Source: Aphanomyces cochlioides (taxonomy: Eukaryota; Oomycota; Saprolegniomycetes; Saprolegniales; Verrucalvaceae). Taken from it: DNA of 64,000 nt. The position numbers and the translations under genes are program-made. The stretch lies in NCBI GenBank assembly GCA_019828595.1, contig JAHQRK010000001.1, positions 4,836,001 to 4,900,000 on the forward strand, given 5' to 3'. The notes under the pieces are model-generated. The model saw only the letters and a program-made list of their open reading frames with translations. It had not been told where the DNA came from and ran no database searches. Position 1 is the stretch's first letter. The number at the start of each line of letters is the position of its first letter. This document shows, in pieces, positions 1 through 11,879 of the stretch.

Positions 1-145
1 GCAAAAGTGAAGCCAAGAAAAGAAATATTGGGCAATGCTTGGGAAACATGGGGCTGTTGCATATTAGTACCCTATAAAATTGAAATCTTATAAATGGTCA
101 CAATAAATATTTCGATTGCTAAATGTGAGTTTCTGGATAATTATT

Positions 146-225
146 TTGCTCTGTTTCAAATTGGTCGGTCCTTCACCCGAAATGCACACACCCTTGGTCC
201 AATACGTTGCTCTGTTTCAAATTGG
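146..225 (+). repeat. 19-bp direct repeat, 61 bp apart
   Basis: TTGCTCTGTTTCAAATTGG occurs at 146-164 and again at 207-225. The sequence between the copies is not repeated. The origin is unknown; it could be the footprint of a small lost insertion or a local duplication. Confidence 0.7.
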
Positions 226-318
226 CCCTTCAGCCAAAGTGATAGTGATAGCTTGAATCACTCGAATAAATAAGTCCCAAAAGAGTCCCCACTTCAGGTA
301 AGTTGCCCGCAATTACAT

Positions 319-394
319 ATGTAAAAGCCCCCACTGTTGTCCAAAAGCCTTCGTGTATGTAAAAGCCCTCACTGTTGTCCAAAAACCTTCGTGT
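319..394 (+). repeat. 38-bp tandem duplication (two copies)
   Basis: A 38-bp unit beginning ATGTAAAAGCCC and ending CCTTCGTGT is present twice, at 319-356 and 357-394, with two or three substitutions between copies. It is non-coding as far as I can see. Confidence 0.75.
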
Positions 395-839
395 CACCTT
401 CAGAACTGGTTCAATTGCTTATTATCCAGAGGGGTACTGAATTGTAATACAAAAACTTGTAGTGACCATTTAGTAGCACAAGGTACCAAATTGTATTGCA
501 ATACATTTATATGGCACCAAATAGTAACGAGCCCGGTAAAACATAGAATGAAAATTTACTCATGATTTTGGCCCCAAAACACTCAGGATTAGCTTAAAAT
601 CATTCAAATTTAGCCAGCGCAGTCTAAACAACGCAAGGTCGAGTTGATACCTCTTTTGATCTAACCATTTGATGAATGAAGTTTCGTTTTTGCTGATATA
701 CGAATTGAGTTAAGAAATGAATACATGTCGGTTCCCAGTATTTTATGAATACAACAAAGAGTAAGCGCCGTAAACGCAAGAAGGCATAACAATACATTAT
801 TGCTCATCGCTGAAGTCGAATATTAAAAAGACATGTCTG

Positions 840-865
840 AAGGTCCTCGTTAAATTGAGGACCTT
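840..865. other. Hairpin, 9-bp stem and 8-nt loop
   Basis: AAGGTCCTC (840-848) pairs with GAGGACCTT (857-865) across an 8-nt AT-rich loop. It resembles a bacterial terminator only superficially: no T-run follows and the window is eukaryotic. The role is unknown. Confidence 0.5.
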
Positions 866-2700
866 AGCTATGTCTAAGTGTAAATGAGATTGCCAAGCAA
901 TTGCAGAGGTCGCTGGACTACTTCAAGAGCTTCCCGAGTAGTCCTAGCACCTATCGGACTACTCGGTGGCCTGGCAGAACGCCTGCTGAGGGCATTGCAT
1001 CGACGAACACATTGCGATAATCAAACCAGCAAATTCCGGCAGAGTATATTGTTGAAAACACGACCTTGTGGTTACACATAGACGAGATTACAAACTGGTG
1101 GAAGTACTGAAGTTCGGCAATCGATAGTTAGTCCTGTACGTAATTCAACAGTACCGGCAATAAAATTACATTGTTCATGTTCTATGAACTCACATGTCCG
1201 ATGACGATTGATTTTGTGAATAGGAATTTTAAGTGAAGACCAGGTCGAGTACAAATAGTCCACGTTCCACTTGTGAACAGTGGATATTGTTTGAGGGCAC
1301 CTATTCAATGTCTCGTTCCAAATACCAAAGCTTCTAGGTGGTGAAAGTGAGTGCATGACACCCAAGCTTTCTGTCTCAAGCTCATTGAGAATGCAATATC
1401 ATCTCAAGTACAGAAGTCACCATTGTGCGCATAATTGTCGATATTTGCGCAAATACCGAAAGATAACGATGTTCAGAGTAATATAGATATTTGGATCGAG
1501 AAATAAACTTACTACGCTTTGGCGAGAAATGCATGTAATAATAACTTTTCTACCCTTGCTGACAATAACGTCCGCACAACACGTTCGCATTGAAGCAACA
1601 TGCTTCTTCAACAGCGAAATATCATTTTCGTCCCAAACTACTTGAACGCGAGCCTTCAGTTCAGCAAGCCTATTTATCTACGTCTCCCCATTTGCCGCTA
1701 AATATTATTTATTCTGCCAACTTTTCATGAATGAAGTTGTGCGATAAATGGCATGCAGTGAAATTCTCAATGGAAATGCTTTCGATCGCAAGTGAATTCA
1801 TCCTTCAATGGTTTTGTTCTTAGTCGAAAAATGTCATCTGGGTTTATCCTGATAGCTTTCCATTCATGGCATCCATCCAATTGTAGACCTCAATTCCAAT
1901 ACTTTGCACTTGAAACCAGCTCAAAATAGACTTAGTCGAGTGAATGGCAACATACTCGTGGAATTGCCACTCATAGCCATGAAACTGTTGAGCAAACTAC
2001 AATCAGTACTCAGATATCGTGAAAGTGCATTTCCTTGCAGCTGAGAGCCCCCCAGCCATTAAGCTGGGATCCCCATGCTGACATTTCGAAAAAATTCGAT
2101 ACGGTCTAGAGCAGCCCCAGACATAAAACCGTCTGGACCGTCCAAACTCAGCTCTTTTCATTTGAACACACGACACTATTAAAATCAAGATCATTAGTTT
2201 AGGATCGATTGCCCAATATGAACAAAATTCCATGTACAATGACATCATTATTGCCGCAGCTAATCTCTTTTTGGATGTCAACGTTCCTCTCCTGCTAAAA
2301 AGATGCAGTATCTACAATAATGTTCAAAAATTCCACAGGATCCTTAGACCACAAACTCACTGTGTCACCTCAAATCAGTCCCATAATCTAATCAGCATAA
2401 ACAAGTAGTACCCACTGATCACGGCGATGCTTGCATCGGGACTTTGGCTTCACCAATCTAATAGAAATTACCTCGAGTCATGGAGGAACTTACCAGTAAA
2501 TATGAGCTCTTGAAAGAGGGACTGCCTTGCTGCGTAACAAGATCTCATCGTCCGCACTCTATACCCCTCGGTAAAGGCATCAGATGTTTTTGAAGGGTAT
2601 CACAGCACATTCTTGAGTCTTGCTTACCTAGAAAGAACACGAGTGAAGACTTTTCATAGTGATTCGCAATGCATACACCATGATATTTCCATTACGACAG

Positions 2701-2822
2701 ATTTTGGAGCAAAGGCTCTAAAGACTAACTCATTTGGCTTGATTCCATAAAAAACGTAAAAAGAACAGTGTATGGCAAAGAGATCAATCGAGCATGTAAA
2801 AGACGAAAGTGAGTAGTCATGC
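2701..2822 (-). mobile_element. Decayed LINE 3' UTR relic
   Basis: Read on the minus strand, this stretch aligns by eye with the 3' UTR of the LINE copies: GAGCAAAGGC, then CTAA.GACT.ACT.ATTTG, then ATGGCAAAG, then the GTGAGT..GTCAT hairpin region, all in the same order and spacing but with many substitutions and small indels. The terminal TTAACC end and any ORF2 sequence are not recognisable. It is an old copy or a related family. Pairwise alignment with 32611-32760 would measure its divergence. Confidence 0.55.
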
Positions 2823-2854
2823 CCACATATGCTACAACTATGGCTTCGTATTGT

Positions 2855-2874
2855 ACGTATAATTAATTATACGT
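2855..2874. repeat. Perfect 20-bp palindrome
   Basis: ACGTATAATTAATTATACGT reads identically on both strands. It lies just downstream of the LINE relic at 2701-2822. Function unknown; AT-rich palindromes can extrude cruciforms or arise by chance in AT-rich DNA. Confidence 0.7.
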
Positions 2875-3400
2875 GAATAATATACAATTGCTGTACAATT
2901 TGTATGAATGCAACCCACCCACAACAACACAGAAGACCATTTATGTTGCTGTGTGTGTGTGTTGTCAATGTCAAAGATCAACAAGACATCAAACGCATCG
3001 ATGGAAAAAGCGTCGTCTTCAGCCAGTGAGTCTGCGTTGCTCTCAACAAGGATGGTCAAGTCATCGTAGTTTGACTCAAAGCTGGAAATAAGTCCTCATA
3101 TCCGATCGCCAACTTACAAAATCTAACATCTGAACAAGTAATAAGATTCCTTCAGTATGATGCCAACCTAAACGCAAAGCCTACAAAGGAAAACATGCAA
3201 CGCAGTTCATTATCAACGTTCTCAATGCGATAAGACGGCTTGAACAGGCTTGTGGATTATCCCGAATGATTATCTGGATATTGGCCTTCAGCCCCTTCTG
3301 TTCGATGTGTTGACTGGGATGACTCTTCACCACGGCGGCGATAATTTTATTGAAATTACTCACAATACACAAGCTACCTTCAGTTACAGGCTTGGGAGAG

Positions 3401-3430
3401 CGTTTCTCAAACAGCAAAACTTGAGAAACG
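3401..3430. other. Hairpin, 10-bp stem and 10-nt loop
   Basis: CGTTTCTCAA (3401-3410) pairs perfectly with TTGAGAAACG (3421-3430). The surrounding DNA is AT-rich and non-coding. Function unknown. Confidence 0.6.
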
Positions 3431-3638
3431 TATATAGAGGATTCATATTGATTAAAGTATTCTATGTATTATATTATATTTCGCCGATGCATACGACAAA
3501 AGGTATAATACTTTCAAAAATACAAGAATTATACATACGACGCTATAGCTAACACATTCAAGAACGACGTCTTAAAGTAGCGCAGCAATGGACAGCAAAG
3601 ATAAACACTTCATCGCCTTTAATGGGTTCCAAAGAGGA

Positions 3639-3857
3639 ATTCGAAGACCCCTGTTTAAGTGTCGGACCGTTTCCGTTGCATGTGTATGGAGACGTCCGTA
3701 ACGACGTGGGTTTCAAGGTAGATTTCGAAGACCCCTGTTTCAGTGTCGGACCGTTTCCGTTGCATGTGTATGGAGCCGTCCGTAACGACGTGGGTTTCAA
3801 GGTGGATTTCGAAGACCCCTGTTTAAGTGTCGGACCGTTTCCGTTGCATGTGTATGG
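3639..3857 (+). repeat. 84-bp tandem repeat, about 2.6 units
   Basis: The landmark GTCGGACCGTTTCCGTTGCA starts at 3661, 3745 and 3829, exactly 84 bp apart. Because 84 is 28 codons, one frame stays open across the units on each strand. Copies differ by a few substitutions. The last unit is cut at TGTATGG, where LINE copy L1 begins. The same repeat reappears in the same orientation at 17364-17549. It could be a minisatellite or part of a repeat-bearing exon; there is no start codon or splice context to support a gene. Confidence 0.85.
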
Positions 3858-4003
3858 TTAAATGAGTTGTATTAACCTTTTTTTTTAGCAAAGGCCCTAA
3901 TGACTTACTAATTTGCCTCGTACTGTATAAATAGAACTTGGAAAACAGAATATGGCAAAGTGGTCATTGAACAGGAGATGAAGTGAGTGAGCCGTCATCT
4001 CAC

Positions 4004-7000
4004 TCATGAAATGACGCTGTTAGGAATGATGTGTTGACGTAACCAGGGGTCCGAAGATAGATGCTTGAGCACATTGAATACCTTGGTGTATCCCTTCTTG
4101 AGAGGGAGATCAACCAGGAGCTGTTGTAGATGTAGCTTGATCAAAGAGGCAGCATGAATGGCAACTTCCATCGGACTCTTCGCTGTGACGTCGGGTCGAA
4201 AGGTGCGATCGGCACGTTGGAGCCATATTTGATAATACACGCAGGCTCGGACAATCGGCCAGATCTTCAGATAGCCACGGATGTAGTATCCATCGGACGG
4301 CTTGGGCGTCTCGTAGAACATTTCCAGACACGTGGACGGAAAGGAACACTCGAGCAGTCGCTGGATCGCCTTGAAGAAATACCAAACAGATTGACCATAT
4401 CCACAAGAGAACAGGAAATGCTCGTACGTCTCATTGACACGACAGAAGACACACGTCGGCTTGGGGTCTTGGTACTGAAACAGATATTGCATGGCGTTGG
4501 CGCGGAGAAGGGTCTTGAAAATGAACTCTCCATATCGAGGGAGAATGTGGTCGGGTTGGAGGAAGGCGGCAAGTTGGGTAAGGCGCTTGGGGTCTTCGTA
4601 AAAGTTGGATGGCAGATTGAGATGCTTGGTAGGAAGAATGGACGAGCTGACAGCTGGAGAAGCTCTGATCTTAGCCGATTTCGAAGTCGCAGGCGCCAAC
4701 AAGATCGGACTCGAGTCAGGGTGAATCATCCAGTGCCATTCCATCCATTCAGAGCTTGGCGTCGGCAAGTGGAACACGGGAGCATCCTCTTCAGAAACAA
4801 TCTCAAACAATCGTGATAACTTGGTCACCAAGATTGAGATCCATTGTTTCGTTGGAGGGACAAAATTGGCTTGGCGGCAGGCACGGTTGATTTTGTCGAA
4901 CAAGATCGAAGCTGGCCAAACTCGCTGACACGGAGTCAACAAATGCGACAACTTCGTGATGTGAAGCGAAGCCAATACATTGGCTTGGTCTTGCGTCGAT
5001 GTAGAGCACTGATCGTATAGGTCTTCGAGTCCAGGCAGATACGAGTTGTGCCAAAGGGGAACATCCAAAGATGAGATGTGATTTGGACAGCCGTACGGAG
5101 TCCAGCGGGATTCAAACCAGCTACTCAATAAGGCTTTCCACATTGGAGTGATATTGGGATTCTTGTACAGTTGTCTGATGAATGCAGAAGAGCCATTTGC
5201 CAAGAGGAGATCTCGGGGGGAACCCCATGGATGAAAAGCCTTCTCGAGGAGAGTATAGCCCGGCGTAATCCAGGCGGACATGGCAGACTTGCGGGGTGGG
5301 GTGGTGATGGCTTGAATGCATCTGATCATGACAGAGCGGTTGTGTTGTTGCCATAAAGCAAGTGCATGGTGTAGGCCTAAGCCACCGGACTTCTTCGGCA
5401 TGAATAGGATCTCCTTTTTGATCAAACGGAGGCCATGGACAGAGGAGGATGGGTTGATTTCTTCACCATGCATAAATTGAAGCATGGCCTTGTCGATCTT
5501 TTTGGCCAGGTCTTTGTCGGCAGGGACAAAAGCCAGTTGGTACCATAACACAGGCAGACATATGCTGTGCAGGATAGTGACTTTTCCGGCCATGGTTCGA
5601 GCCTTGTAGAGCCACAAAGACAAGCGAGCCACAAACTTCTCAAACACGTAATTGAAACGTGCCAATGGAGAAAGATTGGGCGCAACCAAGATACCAAGAG
5701 CCTTCACGGGACTGTCGGAAGTAACTTGTAGTGAGACAAGGTTCCCATTCAACTGGCTGTAGGTCAGAATTTGGGTCTTGTCTACGTTGAGTCGGAAACC
5801 AGACTTGTCGCAAAAGGTTTGAACCAATGCAAGCTGCCGGTGGAGGCACGTCTCATTTGCCGCATAGAGTTGCGAGTCGTCGGCAAAGTAACTCCCAGTG
5901 TGGTAGCGATCCCCACACTTGATGCCATAGTTGGAGTGTTGCCGTAGGAGTTGGCACATCGGTTCCAAAGCGATCACAAACAGAAGTGGCGACAGTGGAT
6001 CACCTTGCAACACACTGCGTGAGATGTGAACTGGCTTGGACAAGAAGCCGTTCACCAAGATGCGAGACTTGCGGCCCGAGTACAGTACGCGAACCATGTC
6101 AACAAAGGTTTCGGGAAAGCCACAGTGACGGAGGACGCGGAGCAAGTACGCGTGGTCCACGCGATCAAAAGCTTTCTCAAAGTCAAGCAGTGCCACCATC
6201 GAGGACGGACTGTGTAGTTTGATGTGGTGCAGCATGTCATCCAGTCGTGCAATATTGGTTTGGATATTGCTTCGACGGATAAAGCCTTGCTGGTCGGGGT
6301 GGATGATGTGTCGAATGTGGCGCTGGAGTCGATAAGCCAGAATACTCGTCAGGATTTTCACATCCGTGTTGAGTAGGCTAATGGGCCGATAGTTCTTGGC
6401 TTGTGACTTGGGGCCTTTCTTGTGCAGCAACACCAGCGTACTGACAAGTTGCATGGGAGTCAAGCGAGGGTGAGAATGGAGCTGGTGTGTGAATAGCAGC
6501 TCCAATGCCAACGACCACTTGTGAGGTGCAAGTTTGAGGACTTCGAATGGCAGAGCGTTGGGACCTGGCGCTGAGTTCGAACTGCTGTGTCGAATAGCAT
6601 GATAGAACTCGTTGGCGCGCAAGGGAGCCGACAGCTCTTTCTGGGCTTGCTCTGGCAGTTGCTTGTGTCGAGTCAATGGGGTCAGAAATGACGACACTTC
6701 GTCTCCAGATCGCTGCACCTCGGGAGCTGCAAACAAGTCCTTGTAGTAGTCGACCAGGACGTCAGACATGCCTTGTTGATTGGAGACAACATTTCCATTG
6801 ACATCCACCAACTCTTTGAAGATTGTCTTCTTCAAGGGGGTAGGGACAGGGGACATGAAGTGGAACTTGGACGAGCGCTCTGCTTTGTACAGGTGAAGTT
6901 GGAACGCCTGGTCTTGACGAAACTGCTTGTCTCGATCTTGCAGCTCGTGAATTTGCTTTTGAAGGTCTCGCACTCGATCCACCAGCACTGCATCTTGACG

Positions 7001-8058
7001 CATGTTGGGGACTTGCAAAAGCGAAGCGATCTCGACAGCTAACTTCTTCAACGGCAGACGTTGTTTCTCCAATCGTTGAGAATGGAATTCTTTGAGTTGG
7101 GAGCGGATATCATTGACCAGTATGTCGTAGGCCTTGGAGATATTGTGGAATGTTGGAGACTTGTCCAAAAATCGATCCAGACATCCATGAACAATCTCGG
7201 CCGCTCGTGGTAGACGAAGTAGCCAAGTTGGAGCTTTCCATGATCCAGAGCCATGGCGCAATGTTTGACGCTTTGTGATGATACGACATGCCACGTGGTC
7301 AGCCTGTGAAACGTGTGGCATGTGCGTCGCCTTCCAATGACGAAGACCCGCCAAGGTGAACGAACAAAAGATGTAGTCAAGTCGGTTGATGAGTGTGGGA
7401 CTTGTGAAGGCTCGTGCCACGGGGTTTTGACGGCGAAACAGATCCACCAGAGACAAACTGTGCATCCATTGTTCCAGTTGAAGGGTGCCGGCCATGGTGG
7501 AGGTACTGGGTCTCAACGAATCCAAATCTTTGTTGAGAGTGCAGTTGAAATCTCCTCCAACAATGTGGAGCGCATGTGGAGGAAAGTCGCGTGGCAATTC
7601 TTCGAAGTAACTTGCTCGTTCTTGGAAGGCTGCCGGCGCATAGATATTGTGGAGAACGACTGTCAGTGGACCCAGAGTACATCGCACTTGTAGATAACGA
7701 CCACGAAGCACTGGGTTGTCATGAGGGACTTGAGTGGCGTTCTTCAAAGGAGAGTGAGGATGTATCAACGTAGCCAGACCTCCAGTGACTGGCGACGTGG
7801 ATACTCAGGGTAAATAGGCTCTTCAAAGAACAAAGAGCCTTCGTGGTTTGTGATGCGTTGCCAATGGAACGCAACACGGTCGTGGAGACTTGGCGTGCGG
7901 AAACGGGTTTCTTGGATAAAGGAAACGTCGTGAACACTTGATAGTTTGTCGAGGATGTACCGATGACTGTTGGAGAAGCCATTGGTGTTGAGGGAGATGA
8001 TTTGTGGGTCCCAGTCCACGAGTTCAGTTGGGACATCGGAGAAGTTGTTGTCACTCAT
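4004..8058 (-). pseudogene. ORF2 of L1 (endonuclease / reverse transcriptase), one frameshift
   Basis: This matches the 1351-aa ORF2 of copy L6 throughout but is 4055 nt rather than 4056. One T is missing near 7804-7805 (ATACTCAGGG where other copies have ATACTTCAGGG), splitting an N-terminal piece (8058 to about 7805) from the remaining roughly 1250 codons. The endonuclease motifs, the RT catalytic FADD and the C-terminal CX2CX7HX4C zinc motif are still readable. RT motif B reads SRSVLQGDP where most copies read SRGVLQGDP. The start ATG at 8058 follows a GTG codon and begins MSDNN, a variant shared with L5; other copies begin MIDNN. No product is expected beyond a truncated endonuclease. Confidence 0.88.
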
Positions 8059-8136
8059 CACGAGTACAGATGAAAATGAGTAGAATGGAGGGGTCAGAGG
8101 GGAGGTTGAAATGGATTGAAGCAGGGGATAGAAGCC

Positions 8137-10812
8137 TTAGAGTTGATCGTCCTCCAAATCGAGGGGATCAATTTCGTCGGCGTTCATGGAGTGGTGAGCT
8201 TTGCTGCAGAGCTCGTCGATGTGGTAATTGTTGGTGATGCTTTTGAGCATCGAGATGGCCGACAAGACGGGAGCCGGCAAAGTGAACTTCTCGAGATTGT
8301 CGCTGAAGTTTTCGATCAAAGCAAACAGCGACCAGTCCGTCAAGCAGTTGGTGTCAGGCAATCTTGTTGCTTCTTGGTTCAATAGAACAGTCAGTGCCTC
8401 CGAGTTTGTGTAGAGGTCTGGGGCCCGATTTGAGAGGAATAAGTCAATCGTAGCAAGTGCAAAGAGGATGCGCTTGATCTCTGGTATGTCCGTGGTCAAT
8501 TCTTCCAAGATTTCTGACGGGTGAATCTTGTATTGAGCCATGAAGTTGACGTGATGTTTGTAGTTGTGAGGCTTGCCTTGAGCTTTTAACAAAGCCATCT
8601 TGCGCTCAATAGTCTTGGTTGCAACAAGCGACTGAAACAAACTGAGGTCTTCATCTTGTGCGTACATAGCATGTGCAACGAGCTGAGGATCATCTCGCAA
8701 AATGCGTTGACATTCGGTGATACTGCCTTCGACTTTCTTGTCTCGAATGATCTTCTTCGCCAATTCGAGGTGGGCTGCAGCAGACTTGTTAAGTCGTTGT
8801 TTCTTCGCTTTGCCTTTGGTCTTTTTCGGGCGTGGCGCACTTGAATCTTCCAATACAATTCGAGGCACTGCAAAGTCTTCAAACGAGAGTTCCACGTCGT
8901 CTTCTTCGAGGATATGAAAACGGTTGGATGTCGGCAGGGGATCCAAACGTGGGGACGAAGGCAAAGTACGTTTTGGAGCTGGTCCAGACCGGTAGCCCGT
9001 TACCAATTGAAGGTCCAGCGAGTTCTTGGGCTGCTCACTTGGTGGAGCAAGAGCGGGCGATTCGTTGGTAGACATTTCCACATCTTCTTGTTGTTTGTCT
9101 TGTCCATTGTTGTTAGGGGGATCGCTGTCACCAGACATATCGACATCAGAGCCATGAGAAGGAGCTGTTGGCTGTGGTTGTTCATCTTGACCATCTCCAG
9201 AGGCCTCAGTTGAGTCGGCCTCGCCTTCCGCATTTGTTCCAAGGTCTTGATCATGATCGTCTCCATCATGTTCAGGTTCTTTTTCTCCTGACGGAGGAGA
9301 TTTTGCCGCTTTTGCCTTCGCTTTTTCAGCCTTGGCCTCTGCACGTCGTGAAACAATCGACGGAGGCAATGTCTTGTTCAGAGCAGCGATCTTGTGCTGA
9401 AACACGACGACAAAAGGCTGACCCGACGGATCCGTAATGGTGATTTCGCGTAGTGCGTCGCCGGATTTTGGCACCAGCACTGCAGGAGGCGCAGACGACT
9501 TGAAAATGACTCTCAAATGCGGCGACTTGATGTTCTGACCAGCAGTAGGGTTGAATGCTGCTATCACTGACTTGGTCAATGCAGCCATTTTCTTGACAAT
9601 TGCCTTGGCCATCGAAGGGTGACTGACCTTGTTGAACGTAACGTAGTAGTTGTTGCCATAACGCGAGTATTTGGGAACCAGGAAGTCTTTGCCACCAAGT
9701 CGAAACGTTGTGCCTCCCATTTCCACGCACGTAGACAAGTTGTAACTTGAGATCACAATGGTCTGTGGGTTCTTCTTGTGGATCAAAATGTTCGGAAATT
9801 TGGAGCCCCATAACGAACCAGGATTTTCCTTGACAAATTGATCGCAGATGACTTTTTCGGACCAGTCCTTGTAGCCTTCGCCCAACTTGACTGTGAGCTC
9901 GTACACTTGGGACTGGGGGGTGAGCAAAATGTTTTCAATGAAGGCGTCCATGTCACCAGAGTCTTTGTAGAATGCGTCCGCCATGGCCTCGCATCGCGCA
10001 ATATCGTCATCGGCAACAGCATGAGCACCAGTGTTGCGGTGTTTCGCGCCTTTGGGAGCATTGCCTTGCTTGGCATCTTTCTTGGACGAAGCTGAATCCT
10101 TGCCGGGAGTCTTTTGCGTCCATGGATTGGCCTTTTCAGCGTTTTGTTGCTCTTGATCGCCTTGTATTTTGTCTGCCGCGGTAGGAGGGTCAACAGCGCC
10201 ATTTCCTTGAGCAACGGATTTGTCGACAATGTCTTGATTTGACTGGTCATTGTCATTGTTTGTCGATTGTTCCTCTTGAATAACTTCTCCAGGAGTATCA
10301 CACGGCTTCGCTTGGCCGTTAATGTCGCCTGACCCATCAACCTCAGAGTGAATTTGAGTATTTCCCTCGTCGGTTAAGGCCTCGGTTTCAGTAGAATCCT
10401 TCCCCTCGGCGTCTCCAGAGACCATATCCACGTCCTCTTGAGATTTTTCTTCTTCCTATCCCGTTCTAGGAGGCTCAGCACAGGGGGTGACGCGGTTGGT
10501 GGCTGCTGGCTCAGTCCCATTGGTCACGTGGCCCCGGCTCCACTGAGGTTCACCCCCCCCTGGAACTCCGGCGAGTGGAGCACCAGGTGAAGCGCTGGTG
10601 GAGCGAGACGCAGATTGGTCTCCAGAGACGCTGTTGGGGTCGAACTCGACCTCCACTTCGGCCCTAGGGTTAGGTGTAGAGACATTACTCACACCACTTC
10701 CGCCATCCTGATTGGACGACGAAAGTGGGTGAGGTGATACAATACCTGGAATGATGGTGACTCCGTGAGTGTTGGTCTCACGGAGCTTGGAACAGCTGTT
10801 GGCGTTGGACAT
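8137..10812 (-). pseudogene. ORF1 of L1, internal deletion and premature stop
   Basis: This corresponds to the 1008-aa ORF1 class, starting at the ATG of MSNANSC (10812). It is 351 nt shorter because about 360 nt are missing around 10529-10538, where ten nucleotides of inverted local sequence were inserted; the net change keeps the frame. A GAG to TAG change at 10456-10458 then stops translation after about 118 codons. Downstream the frame remains open to the usual ...DDQL terminus. The residues LEMSNANSCSKL match the fragment at 16074 and differ from the other copies (LKMSNANSCSEL), so the two palindrome arms are sisters. Confidence 0.85.
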
Positions 10813-11397
10813 TTCGAGCGCGGCGGCACTTGATAACTTCTTGACTTGAGGGGTACGAGGCAAATTCGGAAGTCACTGGTGCAGTGGAGATATCTTAGTC
10901 ATTTTACAGCAATCTAAATCTTGGTGCGTCACGAAAATGTTCTTTGAGCTGGTTAAGAGAGTCAAGCATATAAAACATCGAATGATGGACTGACAGCAAA
11001 TCTGAGTCGGTTATTCTCAAGGTAAATAAGGATGCATTAAGAATATCGAATAAGGAAGTCCTTCAGTTTCGTTCCAAAATACTGCGTGTCTAAGCAAAAT
11101 TGATAGAGAAATAGCAAGGAAATTATGTTAGCACTCGTGATCGAATAGGAAGGACTGTCGTCCATCATACTACAAACAATGCGATCTCATACTCAATATT
11201 GTGCACAGTCGTCCTATCTGTGTTGAATTTCGAGTAAGATCAGCTTTGGCCTAGTTTTACGAATCAATCTTCGTTGTCAGCTTACATGATAGATGACTAA
11301 TTGACTTGGAGAAATACCATCAATTCTCCATAGTAGCATGTTTCAAGCACATCTATACTTCAATAACTGGGTTGAAATTGTATGTAATCGTTAAAAG

Positions 11398-11705
11398 GGT
11401 TGTATCAACGTAGATGCTTGGCAAAGAAGTCAATCGCAAAGATGATGCTTGAATGAGTTGTATTAGCCATATTTTCGAGCAATGGCTAACTAACAGTGCA
11501 TAGGAAAGAGGTCGATCGAACAGGAGAATGTTTATATGAGTTGAATACCTTTTACCGGACTAAGACACATGTTGGCTTAGAGTCGTAATTAAGACTGAAA
11601 CAGAAATTGCATGGCGTTAGCGCGGTCTAATGAGTTGTATTAACCTTATTTTTGAGCAAAGGCCCTAATGACTTACTAAATCGCAGAGAAGTGTTGATGT
11701 GCAAA
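11398..11705 (-). mobile_element. Stacked decayed LINE tails and ORF2 scrap
   Basis: Inside the left foldback unit, several minus-strand LINE pieces lie end to end. 11398-11450 resembles the 3' UTR (TGGCAAAGAAGTCAATCG). 11452-11530 is a second tail (AATGAGTTGTATTAGCC and onward). 11566-11631 matches ORF2 near the zinc-motif coding region (GAAACAGAAATTGCATGGCG). 11637-11690 is nearly identical to the present LINE tail before diverging. The graded divergence suggests insertions of different age. Confidence 0.55.
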
Positions 11706-11879
11706 GGAGATGCGGAGTGAGTAGTGAAGAAATCGTTCTTGATGGAATGATTTGTTGTGCATAGCTTTGCGCGAATGTAATCATCTCTTTCTCTTGATGC
11801 TGATGAAAGTCATCAATACAGATGATCTGCATGCACTCCTTGCAAAGGGTTACATCTTATTCAGTACTGCATACAGCTT

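Larger units (their letters stand above)
1..3638. other. AT-rich flank without recognisable genes
   Basis: I see no convincing gene here. The longest open frames are about 100 codons, overlap on both strands and match nothing I recognise. The base composition is clearly more AT-rich than the LINE ORFs. The stretch holds small repeats and hairpins (listed separately) and one decayed LINE tail at 2701-2822. It is probably intergenic host DNA or very old repeat material. An intron-rich gene with very short exons cannot be excluded by eye. Confidence 0.6.
3858..10873 (-). mobile_element. LINE copy L1, both termini present, inactive
   Basis: This copy runs on the minus strand from the 5' end (ACTTCCGAATTTGCC, complement ending at 10873) through ORF1, spacer, ORF2 and 3' UTR to the terminal TTAA at 3858-3861. 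It is about 7.0 kb because of an internal ORF1 deletion. The 3' end sits in the 84-bp repeat with the CC rule seen at every junction (sense flank CCATACACATG). The 5' end abuts a CACTG...CAGTG foldback unit, not the other half of the 84-bp repeat, so the locus has been rearranged. The A-run near the 3' end is longer than in the other copies. ORF1 and ORF2 both carry disabling changes. Confidence 0.9.

Noticed and set aside
1072..1365. 97-codon minus-strand frame in the left flank
   Set aside because: No recognisable domain, no supporting context and atypical composition; likely chance.
2051..2068. CCCAGC/GCTGGG hairpin resembling a terminator
   Set aside because: Six-base stem in non-coding eukaryotic DNA with no following T-run.
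4154..4816. Long antisense frame (about 220 codons) opposite the ORF2 3' part, present in many copies
   Set aside because: It recurs only because the copies are nearly identical; codon pattern and known domains are all on the ORF2 strand, and indels disturb it freely.
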